Under the pieces are notes generated by a model. The model ran no database searches and was not told the origin of the DNA. It saw only the letters and a program-made list of their open reading frames with translations. A stretch of DNA of 64,000 nucleotides from an uncultured Pelagibacteraceae bacterium. Its GTDB lineage: Bacteria > Pseudomonadota > Alphaproteobacteria > Pelagibacterales > Pelagibacteraceae. The position numbers were made by a program, and so were the translations under genes. Of this stretch, positions 31,504 to 40,147 are shown one piece after another; position 1 is the stretch's first letter, and each line of letters begins with the position of its first letter. The stretch is taken from assembly GCA_902527215.1 (NCBI GenBank), contig CABZOF010000001.1, positions 354,501 to 418,500 on the forward strand, read 5' to 3'.

Positions 31504-32936
31504 TATGCAACCTTCATTTTTTGTTTTGATTGAAGATAGCTTTCGATTGAAGTCGCAGCATCTCTACCGTCTTTAATAGCCCATACAACTAATGAGGCAC
31601 CTCTTACTATGTCTCCAGCCGCAAATATACCTGGTATACTTGTCTCCAAGGTATCAAAGTCAGCTTTTATTGTTCCCCACTGTGAAACTTGTAATCTAGG
31701 TTCCTGAAATAGAACTGGTAAATCTTCTGGATCAAAACCTAAGGATTTAATTACCAAATCAGCATTAATTTCAAATTCTGAGTTTTCTTCTGCAACAGGT
31801 CTTCTTCTACCACTTTCATCTGGATCTGTTAATTTCATTTTATCTACAATAATACTATTTACTTTATTAGTGCCTCTAAACTCTTTTGGATTACTTAACC
31901 AAATAAATTCTACACCTTCCTCCTCAGCATTTCCTACTTCTCTCGCTGATCCAGGCATATTTTCTCTATCTCTTCTGTAAAGGCATTTTACAGATTTGGC
32001 TTTTTGTCTTACTGATGTTCTTACACAATCCATTGCCGTGTCTCCACCACCAATTACTACTACATCTTTACCTTCAGCGTTTAATGTTCCGTTATCAAAC
32101 ATTTCGACTTTATCACCTAAGCCTTTTTTGTTTGAAGCTGTTAAGAATTCCATTGCAGGAAAAATATTACTTAGATCATTTCCAGGTAAGTTAACCTCTC
32201 TTGCTTTGTAAACACCTGTTGAAATTAATAAGGCATCATGTTTTGATTGTAATTCTTTTAATGTAGAGTCTTTACCAACCTCAAAATTATGAACAAATTT
32301 TATTCCACCTTCTTTTAAAAGTTTAATTCTTCTCTCAACCACATGTTTTTCTAATTTAAAATTTGGTATTCCATATATTAACAATCCACCTGCTCTGTCA
32401 TACCGATCATATATTGTTATTTGATATCCCTTTTTTCGTAATTCTTCACCACAAGCTAATCCTGCGGGGCCTGCTCCAATAATTCCAACACTTTGTTCAT
32501 TTTCAATTTTTACATTTATTGGTTTTACCCAGCCATTTTCCCACGCTTTATCTGTTAGATATTTTTCAACTGAACCAATTGTTACTGTTCCATGTCCCGA
32601 TTGCTCAATTACACAGTTTCCTTCACATAACCTATCTTGTGGGCATATTCTTCCACAAACTTCCGGCATATTATTGGTACTTTGGGATAGATGGTAAGCT
32701 TCTTCATACCTTCCCTCTGCAGTTAACTTTAACCAATCAGGTATATTGTTACTTAATGGACAGTGAACTTGACAAAAAGGAACACCACATTGTGAGCACC
32801 TGCTCGATTGTTCTTTAGCTTTTTCATGAATAAACTCTTGATAAATCTCTCCAAAATCCTCTTTTCTTTGGGATTTATCTCTTTTAGGTGGATTTTGTTG
32901 ACCTATATCCACAAACTTAAGCATTTTATTTGTCAT
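31503..32936 (-). CDS. gltD: Glutamate synthase (NADPH) small subunit
   Basis: The 477-residue subunit passes electrons from NADPH through FAD and two 4Fe-4S clusters to GltB. Cysteine clusters CSQCGVPFCQVHC and CGRICPQDRLCEGNC, the FAD-binding GIIGAGPAGLACGE and NADPH-binding VIGGGDTAMDCVR motifs are visible. I chose the ATG at 32936 (TNKMLKFVDIGQ) from similarity to remembered alphaproteobacterial GltD N-termini. An ATG at 32963, 9 codons upstream and preceded by AAGGAA at short spacing, is the alternative. Confidence 0.95.
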   Translation of the reverse strand: MTNKMLKFVDIGQQNPPKRDKSQRKEDFGEIYQEFIHEKAKEQSSRCSQCGVPFCQVHCPLSNNIPDWLKLTAEGRYEEAYHLSQSTNNMPEVCGRICPQDRLCEGNCVIEQSGHGTVTIGSVEKYLTDKAWENGWVKPINVKIENEQSVGIIGAGPAGLACGEELRKKGYQITIYDRYDRAGGLLIYGIPNFKLEKHVVERRIKLLKEGGIKFVHNFEVGKDSTLKELQSKHDALLISTGVYKAREVNLPGNDLSNIFPAMEFLTASNKKGLGDKVEMFDNGTLNAEGKDVVVIGGGDTAMDCVRTSVRQKAKSVKCLYRRDRENMPGSAREVGNAEEEGVEFIWLSNPKEFRGTNKVNSIIVDKMKLTDPDESGRRRPVAEENSEFEINADLVIKSLGFDPEDLPVLFQEPRLQVSQWGTIKADFDTLETSIPGIFAAGDIVRGASLVVWAIKDGRDAATSIESYLQSKQKMKVA

Positions 32937-33042
32937 TTGAATCGGTTTATACACCAGAAGCATATTTCCTTAAAGAATTACTAGGTAATATATACTGACA
33001 TATAATTTAAAAAAATGTTTATTTCATTGAATTTTCTATTTT

Positions 33043-33061
33043 ATGCATATTTGATATGCAT
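33043..33061. promoter_or_regulatory. Perfect 19-base dyad between gltD and uppP
   Basis: The sequence ATGCATAT-TTG-ATATGCAT is a perfect 8-base inverted repeat with a 3-base centre. It lies in the divergent gltD/uppP intergenic region, about 105 bases upstream of the gltD start and 54 bases upstream of uppP. Its symmetry suits a dimeric regulator. The protein is unknown, and in AT-rich DNA a chance dyad cannot be ruled out. Confidence 0.4.
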
Positions 33062-33065
33062 TTAT

Positions 33066-33090
33066 AAGATTGCCTTATTTAGGTAATCTT
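33066..33090 (+). promoter_or_regulatory. Stem-loop upstream of uppP (leader hairpin or weak terminator)
   Basis: AAGATTGCC and GGTAATCTT flank a 7-base loop (TTATTTA) and give a 9-base-pair stem on the plus strand with one G-U pair; the minus-strand RNA would have an A-C mismatch instead. The last arm runs into TTTT. It ends 24 bases before the uppP ATG. It may be part of the uppP leader or end a short upstream transcript. Confidence 0.45.
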
Positions 33091-33114
33091 TTAACTATCT
33101 ATTAAAAGTCCTTA

Positions 33115-33882
33115 ATGATTTCAGAATATATAGAAGCATCAATTTTAGCGTTTGTACAAGGTTTTTCGGAATTTATACCGGTTAGTTCCTCTGCCCACCT
33201 TATAATAATATCAAAAATATCGAACTTTAGTATTAGTTCGCTTCAACTTGATATTAGTCTTCACTTAGGTTCCCTTTTGGCAATTATTTTTTATTTTAGA
33301 AAGGATTTGATAAATATTTTAAGAAATAAGTCTTTATCATTGCTTATAATTTTAGGGTCTTTTCCATTAGTTGTTGTTGGTTATTTTATTTATTCCTCAG
33401 GTCTAATTGAAAATTTAAGAAATTTAAAAGTGATAGCGTGGACAACTTTGTTATTTGGTATTTTATTATTTATTGCAGACCGATCTAGTATTAAAAATAA
33501 AATTGATACCAGTTTAAGTTTAAAAAATATTTTAATAATTGGTATTTTTCAAATTTTAGCTGTTATACCTGGTGTAAGCAGATCAGGGATAATAATTACA
33601 GCTTCAAGATTTTTAAATTTCGATAGAGTAGATTCTTCAAAAATATCTTTTTACTTATCAATACCTGCATTAGCAGGAGCAAGTATACTTAGTTTGAAAG
33701 ATGTAATGAATGCAAATACAGATTTGAACATATTATTTTTATATTCAATAATATTTTCATTTATAATTTCTTATTTAACAATCAAATATTTTTTAATTTA
33801 TGTAAAAAATTTTAATTTAAATATTTTTGTTTATTATAGAACTTTTCTTGCTTTAATTCTTTTTGTAATTGCTTATAGCTAA
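33115..33882 (+). CDS. uppP: Undecaprenyl-diphosphatase
   Basis: The 255-residue polytopic membrane enzyme (BacA/UppP type) dephosphorylates undecaprenyl diphosphate to recycle the lipid carrier of peptidoglycan synthesis. Signature motifs are FVQGFSEFIPVSSSAHLII near the N-terminus and PGVSRSGIIITASRF. About seven or eight hydrophobic helices are apparent, and the length fits the family. Its 3' end overlaps the convergent EamA gene by 4 bases. Confidence 0.94.
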   Translation: MISEYIEASILAFVQGFSEFIPVSSSAHLIIISKISNFSISSLQLDISLHLGSLLAIIFYFRKDLINILRNKSLSLLIILGSFPLVVVGYFIYSSGLIENLRNLKVIAWTTLLFGILLFIADRSSIKNKIDTSLSLKNILIIGIFQILAVIPGVSRSGIIITASRFLNFDRVDSSKISFYLSIPALAGASILSLKDVMNANTDLNILFLYSIIFSFIISYLTIKYFLIYVKNFNLNIFVYYRTFLALILFVIAYS

Positions 33883-34763
33883 TTTTTAGAACTAGGTGAA
33901 ATTTGAGAAGAAATTACTGCAATCAATATTAATAAACATCCAATCATGTTATTAGTGCTTAAAAATTGATTGAGAATAATCCATCCTGCAACAGCTGCAA
34001 ATACTCCCTCGAGAGAGTAAATAATTGCTGCTGGTGCCTCTTCTATATTTTTTTGAGCATACATTTGTAATGTAAAGGCTATACCGCCTGATAGTGCTCC
34101 TGCGTAAAGAATAGAACTACTTTCCATTAATATTTTTGAAATATTTATTTCCTCAAAAATATAAGAAAAAATTAGTGAAAGTGATGCAACAAATAATGCT
34201 TGAAGTGCAGCATAAAACATTGGGATATTAAATTCTTCCATGAACTTACCTGCAAAAATTATGTGCAAAGCCCAAAATACTGAGCACAATATAACTAGAC
34301 CATCACCTAACATAATTTCTGAGTTAGAAAAATCACTTAGAAGGTATACACCAAGAACACAAAGACAAATGGCTGGCCATATACTCCAATGAACTTTTTT
34401 GGAGTAGATTAAAAATAACAAAATTGGAACTATAGGTACGTAAAACACTGTAAAGAAAGCTGCATTTGCAATATTTGTATATTGTAGAGCAGCTTGTTGT
34501 AAAAAAGTTCCCAAAAACAGAGATACTCCCATGAAAACAAGGTATTTTATAAAAAGTTTTGATTTTGAAAATATTTCTAGTTTAATTTTCTTCCTTTCAA
34601 ATAATAAGGCCAGTGGCAATATTGTAAAAAAGCCAACAATAAATCTTGCTGAATTAAAAGTTAATGGACCGATATTATCCATACCTGTATCTTGGGCAAT
34701 GAAAGCTGTTCCCCAAATAAAAGTTGTGACTAGTGCGCAGACCATTGAAAGGGATTTTGTCAT
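33879..34763 (-). CDS. DMT-superfamily (EamA) transporter
   Basis: The 294-residue protein is predicted to have ten transmembrane helices from two repeated EamA domains. The family-typical TTFIWGTAFIAQ opens helix 1, and ALSGGIAFTLQMYAQK and EGVFAAVAGWIIL lie in the second repeat. Such permeases export or import small metabolites; the substrate is not predictable. It begins 26 bases after the BBOX-like dioxygenase on the same strand, so it may be the last gene of the pyruvate dehydrogenase operon. Confidence 0.88.
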   Translation of the reverse strand: MTKSLSMVCALVTTFIWGTAFIAQDTGMDNIGPLTFNSARFIVGFFTILPLALLFERKKIKLEIFSKSKLFIKYLVFMGVSLFLGTFLQQAALQYTNIANAAFFTVFYVPIVPILLFLIYSKKVHWSIWPAICLCVLGVYLLSDFSNSEIMLGDGLVILCSVFWALHIIFAGKFMEEFNIPMFYAALQALFVASLSLIFSYIFEEINISKILMESSSILYAGALSGGIAFTLQMYAQKNIEEAPAAIIYSLEGVFAAVAGWIILNQFLSTNNMIGCLLILIAVISSQISPSSKN

Positions 34764-34789
34764 TATATTTAATTAGAAAATTTTATTAA

Positions 34790-35890
34790 TTAATTTATTC
34801 CGTTTAACTTACGAGAGCTGTCGAAATCCTCTTTGTTAATATAACATCCGGACATTTTTCTAACTCCATTAAACGATCCTCTACCATGAAGTATTCGCCA
34901 ATTATTAAATATTAGAAGTTCTCCAGGTTTAAGTATATGTCGCCACTGATAATCTTTATTATTAGCAATAAGATCAAATTTTTTTATCGCCTCATAAAAC
35001 TTTAATGTTAAATCTTTTTCAAATCTAAATGGTGCTCGATCATAATTATTAAAACTAACTTGGACTATTTCATTATTTTCATTTATCTTAAATATTGGTC
35101 TTTCAGCCTCAAGATAAACACCATCACCGATATAATTTCCCTTAACATTTATTTTTGTCATTAATTCATACATCGGCTGGTTTTCTTTTTTTATTGTTTC
35201 TGCTATTTTTAATCCATCAACCATTATCGACTCACCACCTCTAGCATTATATTCACAACATAGTAATAATTGTAATCCTGGAGCGTCATTACTATATGTT
35301 GAATCTGTATGAGGTCTGAGCTCTTCTCGAGTGTATGCACTATCAGCTTTATTTTCATCTGATTCAAAACTCCATAATCCTCCAAATATAGAGTTTCTTA
35401 CGTAACCAATTCTATTTGCAATTGTTTCAACAGACTTTAAATTGGTTTCACAGTTTTTAATTACTGAAAATCCATAGTCATGAAGATTTTTCAAAAAATT
35501 TCTAAATCCTTCATTTGATAAAATTGAACTATAATCTAAAAAAATTTCTTCTTTTATTTCACTAGCTTTCCAGATTTTTAAATTAGATTTTACTTCTTCT
35601 TTTTTTTTTAATTTATTATTAGTTAGAAATTTACATGAATATTTAACTGGTTTTTCTAAATCAGGCCATGAGACACTCAAATATTTTCCATTTTCAATTA
35701 TTTCTGCCTTTATAACTTTCAAATTTATATCTAATGCTGCTGTATATGTTTTCCTTTGGCTAGACCTTTTATCCCAATTTTCTTCATCTTTTGCGTGATC
35801 TCTTAGCCAAATATTAGGAAAAATTTCAGAATTTTCTCCATTAAAGTGGACATGTACATCATCTGCTAGTATTTCGATTTTAGTAATCAT
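34790..35890 (-). CDS. Fe(II)/2-oxoglutarate dioxygenase, gamma-butyrobetaine hydroxylase-like
   Basis: The 366-residue protein has the N-terminal BBOX/TMLH-associated domain (NIWLRDHAKDE) followed by a TauD-type domain. Iron ligands are the His and Asp of RPHTDSTYS (about residue 193) and the distal His in WRILHGRGSF (about 333); the 2-oxoglutarate-binding Arg is in VRKMSGCYIN. The N-terminal domain lacks the CPC..C zinc cysteines seen in characterised gamma-butyrobetaine hydroxylases. Substrate is likely a trimethylammonium or related compound, but this is inference. Its ATG overlaps the E2 stop (ATGA). Confidence 0.82.
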   Translation of the reverse strand: MITKIEILADDVHVHFNGENSEIFPNIWLRDHAKDEENWDKRSSQRKTYTAALDINLKVIKAEIIENGKYLSVSWPDLEKPVKYSCKFLTNNKLKKKEEVKSNLKIWKASEIKEEIFLDYSSILSNEGFRNFLKNLHDYGFSVIKNCETNLKSVETIANRIGYVRNSIFGGLWSFESDENKADSAYTREELRPHTDSTYSNDAPGLQLLLCCEYNARGGESIMVDGLKIAETIKKENQPMYELMTKINVKGNYIGDGVYLEAERPIFKINENNEIVQVSFNNYDRAPFRFEKDLTLKFYEAIKKFDLIANNKDYQWRHILKPGELLIFNNWRILHGRGSFNGVRKMSGCYINKEDFDSSRKLNGIN

Positions 35891-36813
35891 TTACTTAAAT
35901 TATATGCAAAATTAGAACCAAGATTATCTTTTAATTCGTTATTGAATTTAGCAGCCTCAGCACCATCTATAATTCTGTGATCATATGAGAGAGATAGTGG
36001 AAGAATGGTTCTCGGAACAAACTTACCATCAATAAATACCTGTTTTTTATAACTTCTACCAACGCCAAGTATAGCAACTTCTGGAAAGTTAATTATTGGT
36101 GTAAAAAACGAACCACCTATGCCACCTAAGCTTGTGATAGTCATTGATCCTCCAAAGAACTCTTTTTTATCAATTTTTAAATTTCTACAATCATCACTTA
36201 CTTTTTTTAATTCCTCACTTAACTGATTGATATCTTTTTGATTAGCATCTCTAATTTTAGGAACCATAAGTCCATGTTGAGTATCAACTGCGATACCAAC
36301 ATGAAAATACTTTTTAAAAGTAATCTTTCCATTTTCGATATCATCAATTGATGAATTAAATGATGGAAATTTTTTTAGTGAAAGTACCAATGCTTTTATA
36401 ATAAATGCAAGAGGAGTAATTTTTATTCTTTCTCCTGTATAATTATCTTTTATTGAGCTTCTAAATTCTTCCATTTCTGTAATATCAGCCTCATCGTGGT
36501 TTGTTACATGTGGAATGTTTGTCCACGAATTTACAAGATGTGGAGCTGCTATTTTTTTTACTCTAGGAATATTTTTAATTTCAACTTCCCCAAAATCTGA
36601 ATGTTGATATTCACTTTTAATAATTTTTTCTTTTTGTCTTTCACTATTATTCTGGGGATGACTGATTCTAGATGAGACAAAATCTTTTAAATCTTTTTCA
36701 ACAACCCTACCTGATCTCTCTGTTCCCTTAACATTATTTATATCTACTCCAAGTTCTCTTGCAAATTTTCTAACTTTTGGACTTGCAGATGTTTTATTTG
36801 ATTGATCAGACAT
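35887..36813 (-). CDS. aceF: Dihydrolipoamide acetyltransferase (E2) of pyruvate dehydrogenase, without lipoyl domain
   Basis: The 308-residue E2 begins directly with a peripheral-subunit-binding domain (about residues 11-47, SPKVRKFARELGVDINNV) and continues with the chloramphenicol-acetyltransferase-like catalytic domain, ending with the catalytic DHRIIDGAEAAKF near residue 278. The N-terminal lipoyl domain normally present in E2 is missing; one is found on the E1 encoded just upstream. The ATG follows the E1 stop with no spacer. No ATG or frame upstream could restore a lipoyl domain. E3 is not nearby. Confidence 0.93.
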   Translation of the reverse strand: MSDQSNKTSASPKVRKFARELGVDINNVKGTERSGRVVEKDLKDFVSSRISHPQNNSERQKEKIIKSEYQHSDFGEVEIKNIPRVKKIAAPHLVNSWTNIPHVTNHDEADITEMEEFRSSIKDNYTGERIKITPLAFIIKALVLSLKKFPSFNSSIDDIENGKITFKKYFHVGIAVDTQHGLMVPKIRDANQKDINQLSEELKKVSDDCRNLKIDKKEFFGGSMTITSLGGIGGSFFTPIINFPEVAILGVGRSYKKQVFIDGKFVPRTILPLSLSYDHRIIDGAEAAKFNNELKDNLGSNFAYNLSK

Positions 36814-39800
36814 TTACATTTTTGTTGGCATGGGTTTGTTTTTATCAATTTTATACTTTTTGATTGCATCTCCAGCATACTTTGACGCAACAAGCTGTTC
36901 ATTTGCTAAAACACTAAGGCTATAGGCAACTATATGTTCTTTATCTACTTCAAAAAAATTTCTTAAGTTTTTTCTTGTATCACTTCTCCCATATCCATCC
37001 GTACCTAATGAATAAAAGCTCTTTTTTGTAAAAGGTCTTATTTGATCAGCATTTATTCTCATATAGTCAGTGGCTGTAAGGATAGGACCTTGTTGTTTGC
37101 CTAAACATTCCTCTACATATGATTTTTTATTTGTTTCTGCGGGATTTAGAAGGTTAAATCGTTCAACTTCCATTCCATTTTTTCTTAACTCATTAAAACT
37201 AGTAACACTCCAAACTTCACTATCGACCTGATATTCTTTTTTAAGAATATCTGATGCTGCAATCATTTCTCTTAGTATTGTTCCAGAGCCTAATAATTGA
37301 ATTTTTGCATCTTTAGAACTTGATGTTTCTTTAATTTTGTACATTCCTTTGAGAATTCCATCCTCACAATCCTTTGGCATTTCGGGATGAGAGTAATTTT
37401 CGTTCATTGTTGTAATATAATAAAAAATATTTTCATTTTTTTCATGCATCCTTCTTAAACCTTCTCTAAAAATCACAGCTAATTCATAATGGAATGTTGG
37501 ATCATAAGAAATGCAGTTTGGAATTGTTGATGCTAACAAATGACTATGACCATCTTGATGTTGAAGACCTTCTCCTGCAAGTGTTGTTCTTCCAGCAGTC
37601 GCACCAATTAAAAAGCCTCTCGCTTGACTATCTCCTGCAGCCCAAGCAAAATCTCCAATTCTTTGAAAGCCAAACATAGAATAGAAAAGATAAATTGGTA
37701 TCATTTCAATATCATGATTTGTATATGCCGTTCCAGCTGCTATCCAAGAAGACATTGAACCAGCTTCTGTAATACCTTCTTCTAATACCTGGCCACTTTT
37801 TTCTTCTCTATAAGATGAAAGTTGTGCTGAGTCCTCTGGCTCATATTTTTGACCTTCATGAGCATAAATACCTATTTTTTGAAAGAAACCCTCCATTCCA
37901 AATGTTCTAGCTTCATCGGGAATAATTGGAACCAATTTTGGTGCAACATTTTTATCTCTCAAAAGATTAGTTAACATTCTTACTAACGCCATTGTTGTAG
38001 ACATTTCTTTTTCGCCAGTAGACTTTTTCATAAAATCAAAAATATCTTTTACTGGGGCTTTAATCGGTTTTGAATATGATGTTCTCTCTGGTATATATCC
38101 ACCAAGTTCTAATCTTCTTTTTTTTAAGTATTTAATTTCTTCGGAGTTTTCGTCTGGTTTGAAATATTCAATATTTTTGACTTGAGAATCTGTTAAAGGA
38201 ACATCAAACCTATCCCTGTAATACATTAAATCATCAACATCCAATTTCTTTTGTTGGTGAGTAGTGTTTACACTTTCACCACTTTTACCCATACCATAAC
38301 CTTTTATAGTTTTAGCTATTATGACTGTAGGGCTTCCTTTGTGATTGACCGCTTTATCATATGCAGCATAAACTTTATGAGGATCATGGCCTCCTCTATT
38401 AAGCCTCCAAATATCAGTATCTGACATTGATGAAACTAATTCTGTTGTTTCAGGATATTTGCCAAAAAACTTTTCTCTTACATAAAGTCCATTTCTTGCT
38501 TTAAATGCTTGATATTCACCATCTACGGTCTCATTCATAATTTTTACTAAATGTCCTGTCTTATCATTTGCTAAAAGTGAGTCCCAATAAGATCCCCAAA
38601 TAACTTTTAAAACGTTCCAGCCACCTCCTCTAAAAATACCCTCTAATTCTTGAATTATTTTTCCATTTCCTCTTACTGGTCCGTCTAATCTTTGTAAGTT
38701 GCAGTTTACAACAAATATTAAATTATCTAAATTTTCACGCGCCGCTAAACCAATTGCTCCAAGTGACTCGGGTTCATCCATTTCTCCATCTCCAAGAAAA
38801 GCCCAAACTTTTCTTCCCTCATCTTTAATTAATCCTCTATTGATTAGATATTTCATAAATCTTGCTTGATATATTGCTAACATAGGACCAATACCCATTG
38901 AAACTGTTGGAAACTGCCAAAAGTTTGGCATGAGCCAAGGATGTGGATAAGATGAAAGTCCACCAGTTCGTACTTCTTGTCTAAATTTATCTAACTGCTT
39001 TTCATTTAGTCTTCCCTCAAGAAAAGCTCTTGCATACATTCCTGGTGCACTATGACCTTGAAAATATACTAGATCACCTCCGAATTTATTATTCTTTGCT
39101 CGCCAAAAATGATTCATCCCAACATCGTACAAGGTTGCAGCTGATGCAAATGTTCCTATGTGACCGCCAAGTTCAGGATGTTTTTTATTTGCTCTTACTA
39201 CCATCGCAGCAGCATTCCATCTAATTAAAGATCTTAACTTACGTTCTATGTTTTGATCTCCAGGTGATCTTTTTTCCTCTTCAGGAGGTATAGTATTTAC
39301 ATAAGGAGTAGTTTGAGTATGAGGAATTTTAGATCCAGCTTTATAAGATTGATCAATTAATTGTTTAATTAAAAAATGAGCTCTTTCAGATCCATCATTT
39401 TGCATAACTGCACTTAATGAATCTAACCACTCTTTAGTTTCAATTGGATCAATATCATCGTTACTACTGACCATTTTAACTTCATTAACTAATCTTGTTT
39501 GCTTGATTTGCGTTGGCTCTATAACTTTTGTTTCAACTTTTATATCAGGTTTTGTAGCAGTTTCTGCTTCTTCGATTAATTTCTCGGTTGAGGGTGGAAT
39601 TTTTTCATTTAAAGTATTGCTAATTTTCTCGCTTTCATCTTTATTTTCTGAAGATAGAGTTAATATCAAATCACCTTTTGAAACTTTATCACCAATTTTT
39701 ACATTTATATTTTCAATTGTGCCTTCATAATTGGATGGTACCTCAACACTTGATTTATCACTTTCTAAAGTGACAACAGGGTCATTTTTATTGATTTTGT

Positions 39801-39879
39801 CACCTTTTTTTACAAGTACTTCGATAATTTCAACGTTTTCAAAGTCTCCTATATCAGGAACTAATAAATCTAGATTCAT
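36814..39879 (-). CDS. aceE: Pyruvate dehydrogenase E1, homodimeric AceE type, with N-terminal lipoyl domain
   Basis: The 1021-residue protein starts with a lipoyl domain (residues 1-78; lipoylation site Lys42 in TLESDKSSVEV). A roughly 60-residue Pro/Glu/Thr/Lys linker follows, then a full AceE-type E1 (from about 145: ETKEWLDSLSAVMQ). The thiamine diphosphate motif is FLGDGEMDEPESL through NCN (about 359-392). E1 decarboxylates pyruvate and reductively acetylates the lipoyl group. Ordinary AceE is near 890 residues with no lipoyl domain, and most Alphaproteobacteria use the heterodimeric PdhA/PdhB type. This fusion supplies the swinging arm that E2 lacks. Confidence 0.93.
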   Translation of the reverse strand: MNLDLLVPDIGDFENVEIIEVLVKKGDKINKNDPVVTLESDKSSVEVPSNYEGTIENINVKIGDKVSKGDLILTLSSENKDESEKISNTLNEKIPPSTEKLIEEAETATKPDIKVETKVIEPTQIKQTRLVNEVKMVSSNDDIDPIETKEWLDSLSAVMQNDGSERAHFLIKQLIDQSYKAGSKIPHTQTTPYVNTIPPEEEKRSPGDQNIERKLRSLIRWNAAAMVVRANKKHPELGGHIGTFASAATLYDVGMNHFWRAKNNKFGGDLVYFQGHSAPGMYARAFLEGRLNEKQLDKFRQEVRTGGLSSYPHPWLMPNFWQFPTVSMGIGPMLAIYQARFMKYLINRGLIKDEGRKVWAFLGDGEMDEPESLGAIGLAARENLDNLIFVVNCNLQRLDGPVRGNGKIIQELEGIFRGGGWNVLKVIWGSYWDSLLANDKTGHLVKIMNETVDGEYQAFKARNGLYVREKFFGKYPETTELVSSMSDTDIWRLNRGGHDPHKVYAAYDKAVNHKGSPTVIIAKTIKGYGMGKSGESVNTTHQQKKLDVDDLMYYRDRFDVPLTDSQVKNIEYFKPDENSEEIKYLKKRRLELGGYIPERTSYSKPIKAPVKDIFDFMKKSTGEKEMSTTMALVRMLTNLLRDKNVAPKLVPIIPDEARTFGMEGFFQKIGIYAHEGQKYEPEDSAQLSSYREEKSGQVLEEGITEAGSMSSWIAAGTAYTNHDIEMIPIYLFYSMFGFQRIGDFAWAAGDSQARGFLIGATAGRTTLAGEGLQHQDGHSHLLASTIPNCISYDPTFHYELAVIFREGLRRMHEKNENIFYYITTMNENYSHPEMPKDCEDGILKGMYKIKETSSSKDAKIQLLGSGTILREMIAASDILKKEYQVDSEVWSVTSFNELRKNGMEVERFNLLNPAETNKKSYVEECLGKQQGPILTATDYMRINADQIRPFTKKSFYSLGTDGYGRSDTRKNLRNFFEVDKEHIVAYSLSVLANEQLVASKYAGDAIKKYKIDKNKPMPTKM

Positions 39880-39956
39880 TTTTGTAATATATATATATCA
39901 ATATTTGCTAAAAAAATAATTTACATTATTAATTATGTATAAAAACTGTGCAAATT

Positions 39957-40033
39957 GCGCCTGTAGCTCAATTGGATAGAGCGCTTGGCTACGGACCAGG
40001 AGGTTCTGGGTTCAACTCCTAGCAGGCGCACCA
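39957..40033 (+). tRNA. tRNA-Arg (anticodon ACG)
   Basis: A complete cloverleaf with encoded CCA: acceptor GCGCCTG paired to CAGGCGC, D arm GCTC/GAGC, anticodon stem CTTGG/CCAGG around loop CTACGGA (anticodon ACG, read as ICG after deamination), and T arm with GGTTCAACTCC. The T stem includes one G-T pair. It reads CGU/CGC/CGA codons. A possible microprotein gene begins 15 bases downstream. Confidence 0.97.
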
Positions 40034-40047
40034 AAATGAAAGGATAA

Positions 40048-40131
40048 ATGAAAGTATCACTTGAAAAATCTGTAATATATTTCTTTTGTTTAGTTTTATT
40101 ATTTATACTAATTATGGCTATAGTTTTGTAA
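40048..40131 (+). CDS. Putative 27-residue single-pass membrane microprotein
   Basis: An ATG preceded by AAAGGATAA opens a 27-codon frame ending TAA at 40129-40131. The product has a short charged head (MKVSLEKS) and one continuous hydrophobic segment (VIYFFCLVLLFILIMAIVL), as in known bacterial membrane microproteins. It sits between tRNA-Arg and the secreted hydrolase, 16 bases before the latter's ATG. No homologue is recognised. AT-rich DNA readily gives hydrophobic frames, so it could be spurious; the ribosome binding site is the main support. Confidence 0.45.
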   Translation: MKVSLEKSVIYFFCLVLLFILIMAIVL

Positions 40132-40147
40132 CTCTATCTTGGAGACC

